NCBI GenBank assembly: GCA_002104905.1
Contig: MCFE01000042.1
Coordinates: forward strand, 124,001-188,000
Reading direction: 5' to 3'
Source: Basidiobolus meristosporus CBS 931.73
Lineage: Eukaryota > Basidiobolomycota > Basidiobolomycetes > Basidiobolales > Basidiobolaceae
Length of the DNA: 64,000 bases
The notes under the pieces were generated by a model. It saw only the letters and a program-made list of their open reading frames with translations. It was not told where the DNA came from and ran no database searches. A program made the position numbers and the translations under genes. Below, one piece after another: positions 1 to 16,400 of the stretch (positions are counted from its first letter, which is position 1; every line of letters begins with the position of its first letter).

Positions 1-1
1 C

Positions 2-656
2 TTGTGTGCACTCAGAAATGATTGGTGCTATGATTTTGTAACTAAAATTCGCCCTGGATACCAGCCTACACTCGCTCCTGGCGACCACCTCCACATCAGC
101 CATCCCAAGGAAAAAAGCAAAGAAGAGCTATACGCACAGCACTTCGCTTGCTGCTTCAACTCCAATTCCTGTGCCTCAGCTCAACGGCTCGCCTCCGATG
201 CTACCACTACCCTCCAGCCTCCCAAATTCGCCTTCGATGGGCGGAATTCCTAATATGCTTCTAAATAACGAGTCTGATGCTTTCAAACATCCCATCGAGC
301 GAACAGCCAGCAGAACATCAGCCTGTATGGATGAAAATATGCCACAGGCAATATTGCTGGATGAATGCGGGTTCGAAGAGGCCATTTCGCACGACATCAC
401 CGAAGTGGAGAAGCCAGAGCTTTTACACGACGGACCTTCTGCGCAAGCATGTAAGCCAGGGATCCCACATACGTTGGCAATGTGTTGGGATCGAGCCAGA
501 CGGCCAACACCACCATCCGCTCTCGTGGACGTCATTGCATCGGACGGTTTGCTACGTAACCACGTAGAAAACCACCCAGTGAAAAGAAAACGAGAGATCT
601 CAAGTCAAAGCAAGACCAAGCCGAGTCATAAAACACGTAGTAAAAGGTACCTCTGA
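2..656 (+). CDS. 3' part of an unrecognised gene (partial, cut by window edge)
   Basis: I do not recognise this gene. A frame runs from the window edge to about position 250 and a second, more protein-like frame runs from about position 42 to the stop at 656; an intron or a frame change must link them if they are one gene. The second frame encodes a Pro/Ser/Leu-rich low-complexity stretch (residues such as PPMLPLPSSLPNSPSMGGIP), then an acidic segment, and ends in a Lys/Arg-rich tail (KRKREISS, KTKPSHKTRSKRY) that would suit a nuclear protein. The start lies outside the window, so neither length nor family can be judged. I infer only that this is the C-terminal end of a regulatory-type protein. 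Antisense ORFs over the same bases look like shadows. Confidence 0.3.
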
Positions 657-724
657 TTCGGAATAGCGTAGTAAACGATGTTTCTCATCTAATGCATACT
701 CATAGCAGGAAGGAGGACGTCACC

Positions 725-904
725 ATGCGTCTCTGGATGGCAGCACTGATCTCAGTTGCACTGTTTGGCACCGGGTTTTCAGTAGGATTTGGCGCAGGGT
801 ATGTACACGTACGCGCAAGTGTGAACCGTGGATATATGCTAACGAGAAACCTTCCTCGCCACAGGTATTTCCTGCGCTACTCTCGATTCTACGCCACCTC
901 ATGA
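725..904 (+). CDS. Tiny glycine-zipper membrane peptide (37 aa if spliced)
   Basis: An ATG at 725 in a CACC context opens a short frame. A 66-nt segment, 799-864, begins GTATGT, contains GCTAAC and ends CACAG, so it looks like an intron; its length is a multiple of three, so the frame stays open whether it is spliced or kept. Spliced, the product is about 37 residues with one hydrophobic segment holding a spaced glycine series (GTGFSVGFGAG) followed by a basic, aromatic tail (YFLRYSRFY). That pattern resembles small inner-mitochondrial or ER membrane peptides, and the glycine spacing recalls the first membrane helix of MIC10, but the match is too short to assign. It could also be chance, or the last exon of the preceding gene. 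Confidence 0.35.
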   Translation: MRLWMAALISVALFGTGFSVGFGAGYVHVRASVNRGYMLTRNLPRHRYFLRYSRFYATS

Positions 905-3836
<2,932 letters not shown>

Positions 3837-4083
3837 AGTTGACCAAGGTTGCCAGCCCACATAGTAGTATTGTTTTCCTTAATTTGATTTGATATATGTC
3901 TGAAAGAGGTGTGAGGGATTTTCATTGGCAAAAATACTGACCATCACATCAAACTTGCTCCTGGTGAATACTTCGCCATGAGCAGCATATACATTAGTTC
4001 AGACAACGTGAACCGTCTCGCCTGGACGGAACCTTAATCTCCCTTGAATACTTAGTTAGACTTGACTCTTGTCTGTGTATATA

Positions 4084-4415
4084 CATTTTTCGAAATAAAG
4101 GAAAGCTCGTTGTTTACTGATACCCCCTGGTCATCACTCCTACACTCCGTTGCTCGGCGATAGTGGATTTAGCTATCTGGCTGTTTATTTCGTATCAAAT
4201 GATTTCTATGTGACCGGATGCTTGGTGCTACAATCAACTCCCATTGTTCGGTCTTTTCGAAAAAAAAAAGGAAAGCTTGTTGTTTGCACTATGCCCATGG
4301 TCATCACTCCTGTTCCGTTGCTTGACAAATGTTGATTCAGTTATAACTATTTATTTTGTATCAAATGATTTCTATGTAATTGGATGCTTGGTACTACAAA
4401 AAATTAACTTCCGTT
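4084..4415. repeat. Imperfect tandem duplication over the MDN1 3' end
   Basis: Two direct copies of roughly 165 bp, about 4084-4250 and 4254-4415, share blocks such as GTATCAAATGATTTCTATGT and GGTCATCACTCCT. The second copy contains the final codons and stop of MDN1 (complement of TTAACTTCCGTTGAC); the first holds a decayed equivalent (TCAACTCCCATTGTTC). The spacer between DBP2 and MDN1, which are convergent, is otherwise empty. Confidence 0.75.
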
Positions 4416-7400
4416 GACAAGACTGAAGTACTGTCGAAGTGCGTCGGACAAGACCTCGGGTAGAGAGTTGATGTCCCGCAGAATCACGTAGTATTCGAAG
4501 GGGAAGGTGTCGAGGTATCTGACCATGGACATGGACAGCTTCCCGTTGACCGTCTTGTACTGAATCGAGTTGATCGCCATGATGGAGTCCTTCTCGGCCT
4601 TGTTGTCCAGGATGATGAAAACCACCATGATACGCTGTTCGGCCGCGTTGCGCACGAGGGCTTGCAGCTTGCCGTGGTCCTCACACACGCCATCGGAGAT
4701 GATCAGCTGTAGCTGCCAGAGCTCCGCGTTGCTGGACTGGCTGAACTTCCGGTCGTTGAACAGGCCAATGCTGGTCTCCATCAGTTGGGTGACGTTGGTC
4801 TTGGTCTGACGGAAGGTGAAGTTCTGAATCACCTGGGCCCCGGCATCCGAGGCGAATGGCTGGTCGAAGGGATGGACCAGCTTCACGTCCTGCCCGAAGC
4901 TCACGATCGATAGCTCACCGACCTCAAGCAGGGACAGCGACTTGGAGACCAGCGCGATGGTCTCGTACGCCAGTTGGATCGAGTGGGATTCGGACATGGA
5001 TTTGGAATCATCCACTGCGATCATCACTTGGTACTGACGCTTGCTGGGTTTCGTGCGTCGCAGCCAGATCTTGTCCTTCTTGAACTGCGAGGCGATGTAT
5101 GGGATGATCTTCTTCATGTTCAGTCGTTTTCCTGTACGGTAGTCTCCCTTCATCTTGGTGGCCAAGGTGGGCTCCAGGATCAAGCGTAGCTGTTCGCAGA
5201 GGCCTAGGGCAAGGTCGTGGGTGAGGAGTTCATATTGATGCCAGAGCTCGCGGGCATTGTTCATGGCTTCGCCGTCCTCTCTCCACTTGGTGAGGTTACT
5301 CTCAAGATCCTCCCTCATCTTCTCGATCTGATCCTGGGTCAAGGGCTCGATTTCCTCCCAGCCGTTATCTAGCTCCATGCTGCTCTTGCCAGCCCCCTCT
5401 TGAATACTAAGATCGTCGAGGTCGTCGGCAAGTTGGCGCTCCAGGTTCTTGCTGAAGAGAGAGCCGCCATCCGGATTCATCTTGCTATGAGCGAGTTCCT
5501 GTTCTTGGGCTTCTTGCTCGGGAATTTCCTCATCGACATTCATGTCAGCCACCTGCTCAGGGTCTTCCGTTTCTTCGGTTTCATCCATAGCAGCCAGGTC
5601 CTGGTTTTGCGCTTTTTGCATCTGCTCCTCGTTGGCGGTGCCAAGGGTGTCGGCCTCATGGTCCTCGTCGTCTTGAACGAATTCGAATTGGGATTTCTCG
5701 TTGACTTGCTCTTCTGCGTTCTCCGGTCTCTCCTGCTCCTCCTCCTCTTCCGACCTGGAGACGGTCTTGAGCTTCTTCCACTTCTCCAGAACCTCGCTCA
5801 AGCTTCTATGGGGGTTGGGCTCATTGTCTTTCTCGGTGGGGTTCTCAGTGTTTTCGTTCTGAGTATCCTGCACGGTTTGACCGTCGGTCGGCTTGGAGCT
5901 TTCATTCTGGGTGGATCTGGAGTCCTGCGCGCTTTGGTTGGGCTCGTCCGCGGCATCTTGATCATCATCCTCGTTGCCGGCAAAGCCAACCGCGCCAGCG
6001 CTGTTCATACCCGCATTGCTCTGACTGCCTGATTGAGGCTTGTCGGTTTCTTGGTCGGGCGCGTCGATGGGCTCTTCTTCTGGATTCTCACCGTCTTGAC
6101 CCTCGGCTTCTTGCTCTTCCTCCTCCGCTCCAATGCGGTTCTCCGGATCAACTTCTCCCTCTTCGTCGTTCTCTTCCTCGTTCTCATCCTCCTCCATTGC
6201 TTGGGCGGAGCCATCGTTCTTGGCCTGCTCGTCGTTCTCATCAGCCTCGTCATCGCCATCAGATTCGTCGTTCTCCGCTTCTTCGCCTGGGGCTGGGTTT
6301 TCTTCCCCTTCGGATTCTTCTGCGTTAGCGGGGTTTGATTCGTCAACGTCCATTCTATCGGTATCCGCATCAGCATCCTCATCCTCATCTCCTTCCCCTT
6401 CTTGCTCTCCATCGCTTTCTTCGTCTGAGGAGACTTCGGAGAGATTCAAATCTTCGGCAAGATCCAGGTTTCCAGCCTCGGGCATCTCCATGGGTTCAGC
6501 GTTCACACGATCATCCTGCTCATCTTCAGCATCTTCAGAGCCGCTCTCGTCGCCTTCGCTCTGTTGATCCTCCTTCTCGTCAGGCTGATCTTGGCCAGAC
6601 TCCTGAGCGGACTTCTCCTTCTCATCCTTCTTGTCGGAGCTATCCTTTTGCTCGTCTTCGTCCTTGGCGACCATTTCACTCTCCTCTTCACCGACATCCT
6701 GGTTGGTGTCGTCAAGGTCACGAGCGTTCTCTTCGTCCTCTCCTTCGTCCTCCCCGTCATCGCCCCAGATCTTCTCATCCACCGCATTCGGGTCCAAGTC
6801 ATCGAAATCACCCATCTGGTCCTCGGGCTCATCTTCCTCTTCGTCCGATTGATCCTCGTCTTCCTCCTTGTCGGACTCGATGATGTCCTCGAGCTTGCCC
6901 TCGAAATCGTTCTCCATATCAAGGCCGTTCTCCTCTTCTTTGGAGGTATCGTTGGTGTCGGGCTCTTGTGGCTGTTGGTCTTCGGTACCAAGAACCTGAT
7001 CTTCATCCTCGATTTCGTTGGAGACATCTTGGGCACCTGAGGTGTCGCCTTCACCAACGCCTGTGCCTTGGGCGTCGCCATCGTCCATTTCCTGGTCCTC
7101 AGATTCGATCTCTGGGACGCAGTAGCCCTTGGTGAATAGAGTCAGGAAAGTATTACACACCACCATGCACAGCTTGTTAAGTGCCTTGTGGTGCAACAGG
7201 AACTGATGCAGATGAAGGCAACTGATACTCATGTATTGCTCTAAGTAAGGAACACAGAGAGAAAGCACATGGGTGACCAGTTGCTCCAGCGAGCTATCGG
7301 AGCGGTCACGATTCATCAAAGCCGCTGCGCTATTGGAGATCTGCTGGCATGCTTGAACGACCCCGGCCATTCGAAGCATACGGGAGGACTGGACGAAGGT

Positions 7401-10400
7401 GTTGTGGGCATCGCTGATGTGGTTCTCACGCAGCCCGAATTCGTCGTAATCCTTGTAGCCGGATAGCTCGGAGTCTCGGGTCTTCTGAAGTTTTCTTAAC
7501 TCTTGCACGATCACCAACAAGCTTTGGATGAGCTTGGACACGCTGGTGAGGACCTCGGTCGGGAGTTCACTCTCCGCGGATGCGTCGCCAACTTGGCTGT
7601 GAAGCATCTCTGCATCGGTCGGGATGATTGGCGAGACCAGGTACTCCAACTCGGGATATCTCTGAACGTACTCATTCAAGGCAGCCTTGATGCTCTTCAG
7701 CTCGGCCTGGTTGTTATCCAAAATGGTGCAGATCTGACTGGTGAGAATGGACTCCATGCCGACTGCATACTTGGGATACATCGTGAACATCTCAAAGGCA
7801 GCACTGGTGGTGGATTGAAGACCCAAAATGGTTCGCAACACCGTCTCGAGGTCTTGTTTCGATGCGGTGTAGGCCTTATTGCTCACAAGGATATTGCAGT
7901 GTGCGTCCACCAGAAGAGTTGCTTTGTAAACACGCTCACTTAATCTATCCATCAGATGCTTCTGCGACTCCAGGGTTCTTCTAACATGCGAGTTCAAGGT
8001 AACCGTCTCCTTGGCTGGTGTCTTGGCGGACGGGGATAGGCCCTTCCACTGGCTGTACACGAGGGCGAGCGACTTGTAGGATTGGTCGAGCTTATGCATC
8101 ACCTCACGTTCTGTCATCACAAAGCTGAGCAAGTGTTCGGTGAATCCCATTCCCTTCTCCACTTCCTGGAGAGTTAAGTCCTTGGGCGAGTGGGTGGCTA
8201 TGTCTCTGAGGTAAGACATTCTGGCCAAGATCTTGTAGTAGTACTCGTTACTCTTGGACCATAAGGGAAGAATGGTGTCGCTGGCCCATTGATTGATTCT
8301 GGAAGACAACAAGCGTGTAGGTGTCGAGGTGAACAGTTCCTCGAAATCGATCTTTCCGAGTTGGCACACGTATTTGAAATCCGACTGTTTCATGGCCTGA
8401 GCGCGAACTCGGTATTTCAGACCGACCCGTCTCAGCTGCTTCAAGAAGTCCACCAGCGCCTTTCGTCGAATGGACTTCTGGTTCTTGAGCACCTTCTCGG
8501 ATTCCTTGGTGGCGGGTAGCACCATTTCTTGGAATTCCTTGATCTGGGCGATGATGTCGCCACTGAAGGAGTCCAACACCTGTCCATCCATGTACCGGTA
8601 GAGCTGGGTAATATCGTCCCGGCAGAATCTCTGGAACCGAGCCAGCAGTTGGGTATTCTTTTCAACGGAAAGCTCCTCGTCGAGTAGCTGATGCTCATAC
8701 GTCCGGATCGCATCTGAGGCATCTTGGGGAATCATCTTCAAAGAGTCTTGATCTTTCCAAAGAACCTCTTGCGCGGTCTGGACCACTACGGCCACCGACT
8801 TCCGCTTCTTGCCTTTCTTGCTTGACTTCTTGATTGGCTCCTTCGTCACGTTGAACGAGATGTCCGACATGTAGGTCTGGATAATCTGGGTGACTGGGTT
8901 ACGAAGGACATCCTTGTACTTCTTGATGAATTTGTTCAAGTGCTTGTGCGTTTTGGCCGAACTTTGCTTCAAAGCGTAGACGTTGATATCCTTCCAACTG
9001 GCGATCTTTACGTACTCAATCAGCTCCTTTTCAATGGGCTTGCGAAGCTTCTTGATCGCCTCGTCGACTGGCTGAAGGAATTGGCCGTAGTATTGGCAGA
9101 CGTTCCATACAGCATTAAGCACAGTGGTCCAGACATTCTTTCCTTCGTTGCTCAAGTAGTACTTCTGCTCCAGATGATGCGAGAAGGAGACCAGGAGCTG
9201 ATGTCTGGTCTTGAACTCGCCATACGAAGAGGACTGCAAAAATTGATCGAGAGCGGCCAACAGGTTGTTGAGATGCTCCTTGAGATCGCTCTCGGTTTGC
9301 TCTTCATCGATTTGCATATCGGTCAGGTTGGCGTAATCTGAACGAGCAGCCAACTCCCAGGATGGTTTGACCACGGAATTGTACAAATGGAACCACCAGG
9401 AAAGCGCACTCTCCTGGATGTATCGATCCTGGGCCTGAATCAGCTTCGACCAGCACTTCAGTTCAAGGTGTCTCCAGCTTACAATGAGGTTGATGATCTC
9501 ATCGAGGTTTTCCTTCAGAGAGAACTCTTTGCTCGTGTAAGCCTGCCAGTCCTCGGATTTCTGCAACAACAGCTCCAATCCGGTCAAGAACTTCATGATC
9601 GGAGAAGTGGCGGGGAATCCAGAGATGCGGCGTGCCACTTCCAAGATTTGGGCGAGGACAGCGTGCTCGGGCCATATATCCTGTAGCGACTTGACCCTCT
9701 CCATGAATTTGTTCAAGATGGGGACCAGGCGTCTGGTTTGCAAGACGTTCGAGTCCTTGTAGAAATCGTAAGTATCGTCGTGGTTCGAGTCTGGCGAGTC
9801 GGTAGAATAATCCTTCGACCAAATGGCAGTGACGTAAACGTGCGCGGCGCGACATTTGCGGTCTAGCTCGTAGGGAAGATGGCCACCGGCAATTCTGGCA
9901 AGATGGGTGGCGACGTTGTAGCTCTTCACGAACATCTTTTCGAAGTCTCCTTCCGCATCACCAACCTCGAACTTCTTGCAGTGTGCGACACTGAATCGAG
10001 AGACCAATGCTTCATGAAGATATGCTACTTGGGCGATGTCTTCCTCCGAAAGAGTGGTGGTCTCGACCTCAGAAAGAACGGTCTTCTTCGGTTTGGTACC
10101 TTCTTCTGGGTCGTCAGTTTCGCTCTTCTCCAAATCCAAAAAGTCGTTACGGAAGTCAGGGAAGAGTTCGCGCAGTTCTTGCGCCTCGATCTCTTCATCA
10201 GTCAGCGCAGTATGAACCTCCTCCTTGTGCTTGTATAGGCTCTGCTCTTCGATCTGGCGCTTCTTTCTAGCTTCCTCAGCCAATTGCCAGATGCCCATAA
10301 GTCTATCAAAGAGATAATCCGCGATTTCCAGGTGGCGCAAGTGGAGATATCCGCTAGACTTGGAGGCAACGAAGACCTTGTGAAGCACAGCATTGATATA

Positions 10401-13400
10401 CTGCATCAAGATCGACAGTTTCTGAGTGACGAGCTTGGACTCGTCAATGAGCTGCTTCAAAGTGCGAATGGTATCTGGATGCGCCAGGAACTCGATGGAT
10501 TCGTCCACACCTTCGTTTGGCTGGCTACTGGTGGAGCACAATAAGGCGTCGATGAGTTTGGTAAGGAAGCTTCCTTCCTCGTTGAGGAGATATTGGGAAT
10601 GGACCGACACCAACCGAAGTCCATACTTCAATTGCGAAATGGACACAAACACTGGCTGCAACACATCCTTATACAATGGATACTTGTACATCATGCGCTG
10701 CAGGAACTGCATTGTAGTATCCTGAAGAAGAAGCTCTCTGGAGATCGAGCTCTCATCGCAGCTGGTTTCAAGATCCCGGATCAATTCCATCAGATTCTGC
10801 TCATTGATGAGGTTGTTGCGCATGTATTGAAGCTCGTTGAAAAGGTTGTTGTATTGAGAGTCCTCTGGTCTAAGAACCACTTGCCCGGTGTAGTCCCGGA
10901 TTTGGCATCTGACTGCGTCTAAGCTGTCCTGTTTTTCCGAGATCAGTATATTCTCCTCTTGGCCGGTCATCATCACCTCAATCCCTCGCGAACGTCAAGT
11001 TCGTTTCTGAGCTCGTCTTGGCGCTGCTGAAGCACGTTCCATTTCATTCTAGCCTTGACAGCGGGATCGACCGGGTGCTCAGGGATGTAGGCTGCGATGA
11101 ATCCTAGCGAGATCCAGATCCATGACTTGCCTTGCTTTTTCATGGTCTCGAAGGATGAGTCCGAAAGGTAGGCTTCAGCCAATCCCATGATGGCTTGGGT
11201 GATGTACTTATCGAATACATTTGCCAGGGTGACATTGCTTCCACCATGTACCTCGGCCGATAGAGCGGCTACGGATTTCTTTACCTTGGCCTGTACCGCC
11301 CTCTTCTCGTCGGCACTCAGATTTGGTGTGGAGATCAGCTCGGAAATCGTTCTCTCAATCGAGCCCAGTGCGCCAATCAACCGTGTATAGGCTTCGGCTT
11401 GGAAGGCTGTTCGGAAGCAGTACAATAGTTGCTTGATGGTGGATAGGAGTATCGAAGCGTCCAGGGTATTGCGACTTGTGTGAGTGAGATTCTGCACAGT
11501 CAGATGGCTCTTGAGCTTTTGCACTGATTCCACCTTGCTACCATAAACATTCAAGGGGGCTGATTTCAAGGCATCCAAAAATGAGAAGCAGGTCGTCGTG
11601 TAGACATCCTGGAACAGTCTAGCGGGACCGTATGAATCATGATCCATGGGAGCGTCCAGCCCTTCAGGTATCTCGAAGCCGGGCTTATTATAGCTGGCTC
11701 TCCACAATCTCAGATGCCAAGAGAATATCAGATCTTGGGCAACACTGCGAACTTGAGAAATCACCTGCTCTTCATCTTCCTCGCTCTGGTTACTTAGATG
11801 CCAGAGTAATTTCTGGTAGCCCACGAAATCGTTGGGTGCCCGGGTGGTCGCGCTCAAGGAGAAAGTAAAGAACCGGGAGATTCGGTCGACTAGTTGCATT
11901 AGAGTCATATCAGCACCACTTAAGGTCAGAACTTTGTAGAGCTCCGCGAGAATCTCCATTTCCCAAAGCACGCTGGTGAAGTCCATCAACGGGGCCAATT
12001 CCAGCTTGGTGCTTGTTTGCAGCTCGCTCTGCTCCACCGGCTTTTCGGCCAGCTCCTTGTAATTCTGGAACTTGCCTCGAATGTGCTCCAGCATAGAATT
12101 CGTCGAGTCGATAATGACTTGAGTCTTGGAATCCTCGGTTGAGAAGTACAAACTGGCCAGCCCTTCTATGAAGGTTCGCTTGAGCTCAGCATCAGTGAAA
12201 ATCAATGGGTGGTCGTACTTCAGGCTAAACGAGCCCTTATTGTCGGATTCATAAAAGTCCCAGTCCTCTTGCAGTTTGGAGAACTGTTCTTCGATTGTAT
12301 ACAGCTCCATTGATGACAGAGTCGTGGGGTGCAACGCTTTCCATAGCATCTTCATTGTTTTACTTGAATGAAGGCCAATAAGCGAACTCATCTTGAATAC
12401 GATCTCCCCAAGAGGTTTCAGAGAGGGATCAGCTTGGAAAGCCTTAGTGGTAGCCTTAAGAAGCCACTGGACAGCAGTCGAGAGTTCACCGAAGTCCAAG
12501 TGGCTCTTCTGGACAACTTGCCAGAAGATATCCCGCTTATCAAGCAGCTGATGAGCAGCCAGAATGAATGTTTGCTGCACTCCATGGTGGAAAGATTCAA
12601 GCTTCTCCAAGACCCATTGACGAAGAGTGATCACTGTGGGGTACAACTGTGCGACAACGGGATTGGTAAGCTGCGACTCGGACAAGCGTCCTGCGTCGTG
12701 GCAGAAGGATTGCTGAACTAGATTCAGGTTGGAGATCTTGATTCTTTCTGCCCTGGAGAAGAGGGCCTTTTCCTCGTGTTCGATTCTCTTGATGCGAATC
12801 AGAAGTTCGAATGCCTCAGTTGAGATCTTGTAGTTGGCCCAGAGAACTGCTACACTCTCATTGGGCTGAGTGGCTATCAGTGTGTCCAAAGCTCTGAACA
12901 GGATGGGATTCATCTTCAGATTCAGTGGCTGGTTGCTCATGAAGCTCGAGTCTAGATTCATGGACGAAGTCAATGCTGACTTCTGCTCCTCCATGTAACT
13001 TGCCAAGGAATGCTGGGTTGTTTCATTAAGCAAATATTTCTCGACGCTCATCGAGTCGGCGGCCGTCGACAAGGTCTCATGGTTGGCAATGAAGTTCAGG
13101 AGTTGCATCCTTAGATCGATGTCAGCAATACAAGTGCTCTCGATAAAGTAGGTGGACGCGTACTGTATAGTTGCGTCCAATTTGGCAATCTGCTCGGCAT
13201 TGTCGGCCTCCATTGCACAACGCTTCTGTTGAAGTAAGTAGATCAAGTAAGCGCTCTGCAATACAACAGTTGCAAGTGCTGAATCCTTGCGTAGGAAGTC
13301 GCCATTAACCAAGTAAGGGAAATTTGCAGGAGAATAGAAGTTACTGCCAAGAGATTCCGATTTACCATCGCAAATCTCGGCCAGCTCACCCAGGATATCG

Positions 13401-16400
13401 CTCGCATGATCGTTGTCATCAGCAGATACAAGGTCCACGTAACTTAACGCCTCTTTCACAGCGGCAACCATGCTGGAGCCACGTTGCAGGAGCTCCACAA
13501 CCATGTGGACAAGCAAGGTGTAGTTGCGCGTGTTGAATGGCACCTTGTATGAGTCGGTCGAGGAGTGGATGTCCCTCAACAACAATGGGAACTTACTGCC
13601 AGGAATCCCCATATTGTTAGCAAGACGGATAATATCCTGATCATCTGAAGACCAACTTTGAGGCAATAAGACTATTTCGACACCACGATTTCTCATAGCA
13701 CGCGACAGTTCTCCGTTCTGGGGATCGACAGTCATGAACAAGCGGAAGTTTTTGTGGGGTTGAATGATCTTGACCTCGCCGTCAACCAGACCTCTTTCGT
13801 TTACCATCAACACACCGTTAGTCTCGAAGAGCGGGTTGAGACGATCCAGAATTGAGGGATTACACAGATTGGCGTTGTCGATCAAAATCCAGTGGCCCTG
13901 TTCAAGCGCTTCGATAAGCACACCATCAATCCACTCGAATTTTCCGCTGACGGTCTCCTTCTGCATCACCTTCAGAACGTCGATCATCGACGTGATGCCG
14001 GATAAATCCGATTCAGAGGGTACAGTGTCATTGGAGATGGAGGTTAGGCTGAACTCTTGAATGCTCTTACGGATGATGCTGATCTGATGCTCAGCAAGAG
14101 AGCAGTCGAACTCCGATTCGCTTTGGGATTTGGAGACGTCCAATGAGGTATGCTGCTGCTCCAACGCAAACAGGTTGTTGCTGAGTTGTTGAAGTTGTGT
14201 TGCAACCTTGGTTTGGTCTTCAAGCTGCATGGTCAAAAGCAGCTTGGATAGACGGTATGTAGCATGACGCAAGCCATCCAAAATCTTTTGACGGTATCTG
14301 GCAAGCTCCACTTGCTCGAAGCCACCAAGGAGCTCCATAGTGTCGACACCGCTATTCATCGAGAACTCCTCCAGCACATTGCCCGTAAGCTGTGCCAAGA
14401 GCCGAACGAGACTGGTTTTGCCAGATCCGGAGGACCCGGTAACAATGGCCATCCAGTTCATCTCCACGCACTTCATTACTGCTTCCAAAGGACCAAGCAT
14501 GGTATGCAGCAAATGCAACTGCTCGCCAGTCAACTTCTCGGTGGTGTTGTGTCTTCTGGGGAGAATAGAATGGCCAACTTGAAGATGGGATTGATTGACT
14601 TGATAGAATGGGTGTTCGGCGCGCTTGTATGTAGTCTGGAAGACTTGATTGTACAGCTTGATGGTGTACTCTCTGTCTTCTGGAGTCCTCATGCGCTTCA
14701 GGTAAATCATGTCGAGATACTCTGCTGGACTGGTGATGCATTTAAGCCCGTGGTCGTTGTTGAGTAGGTCAAGCCACCTGAAGACATCACGCAGATTGAA
14801 TTCCCAGGGGCTACCCTTCAATCCGAAGCTTCTTCGCACCATAGTTTCCTCGTGCATGCGGTTGTTGAACTCGATGACCTTTTCCAATTCGCCGATGCTC
14901 ATGTTGGGGAAGGAATGCTGGCAAATGAAGAGTAAGTCCTCCTTCACAAGCTGGTCAACGTACACTTGCGTGAAACGATTCAAGAAAGATTTGGGCAAGC
15001 CCTTACGGCCACCTCCCTGCTGGATAGGATTCTGAGCAGCGAAGATTCGGAACTCCTTGGCGCAACCAAACGAGCGGTCCAATTCGGGAATGTACACACT
15101 GCCTCTATGATCAAGACATGAGTTCAAACCTTCAAGCACAGATTGGGAAGCAAGATTGATTTCATCCAAAAGAACCCAATCACCGGACTGCATCGCTTGC
15201 AAGAATGGGGCATCACGCCAAGCGAATTCTCCACTCTTTCCACCTTCGACCGGCAGATCTGAGCCAAATAGATCCATAAGGTCCGTTTGCTCCGACAAGT
15301 TGATTCTCACGAGGTTACGCCCAGAAGCGGACGCCAGAGCGGAGATCAAACTGGTCTTGCCCACGCCAGGACTACCTTCCAGGAGGATGGGCTTCTTGAT
15401 CTGAAGTCCTCGGAGCACTCGGACCAAGTTGGAAAATGTGGTGGGTGCGCGGAGAGCAAACTTCACCTTGTGGTTGGTTTGATTTCCCTTGGAAATGAAG
15501 AATGGAGCAACACCAAAGTGCGCCGGAGTCGACTCGATCTCGGTAGATATCCCGTGCAGATCGATGGTGCTCATGCTGGATAACTCTTGGCCTGAAAGAC
15601 GAGCGATGCACTCCATCTTGAAGTTTTTGAGTGCCTCGCCCGAAAATACAGTTCCTGGGGAGCCGTTGGAGCCAATTCCATCTAGCAAAACAAGAGAGCC
15701 ACCATGAATGAAGGAGCCCTCGGCACCCAGCTTGTCCGATGCCTCGTTTATGAACTCAACCCATGATAGAATATCACGAAGACTGATGATCGACCGGTCC
15801 TTGCCTAGAGCCTTGGCATACCAATTGATGAAGTCCAACATCTTGCTGGCGAAAGGCTTCACTTGCTCATCCTTGATGCGCTCTTGAATGATCTGCTTCA
15901 GGTCCCCTTCGTCGGTAACAGAAGGCACCCAGATTTCGGTGAAACGGTTTCTTAAAGCTGGCGAAAGCTCCTTTTTACCGTAATCACCACCAGGATTCAT
16001 TGTAGCCAAGAACTGGAACTTGTGGTGCGCGGTTAGCTCATCAACATGGGCTCCTCCCTTCTCGGCAAGCACTAATAGTCGATGAGGCTCCAAGACAGAG
16101 TTCAGTCTTTCCAACACTGAGTCGTCAGCAAGTGAGATTTCGTCTAGCAAGAAAAGATCACCGCTCTTCATGGATTGAACAAGAGGACCATCGTGCCATT
16201 CAAACAAGCCAATGGATTTCTTGTACAAGCTACGGATGAAGTTGATTTCTTGCACGGTGGCTTCATCGTCGTGTCCTAGCAGGCAGTCAGATTTTACATG
16301 GGCCTCGAAGAATGCCATCACATCATCAATCTCGTACTCAGATATCAGTTGCTCGGCCTCTTCCGCGGAAAAGTGTGCCCTAACGAAGGGGTGCAGATGC

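Noticed and set aside
5400-7090. Long ORFs on both strands opposite the MDN1 acidic region
   Set aside because: They are shadows of GAA/GAG/GAT-rich codons and consist of Leu/Val/Phe or Ser/Arg runs with no motif.
10973-10976. MDN1 as two separate overlapping genes
   Set aside because: The two long frames are consecutive parts of midasin, and a 68-nt intron with a CTGAT branch site joins them exactly in frame.
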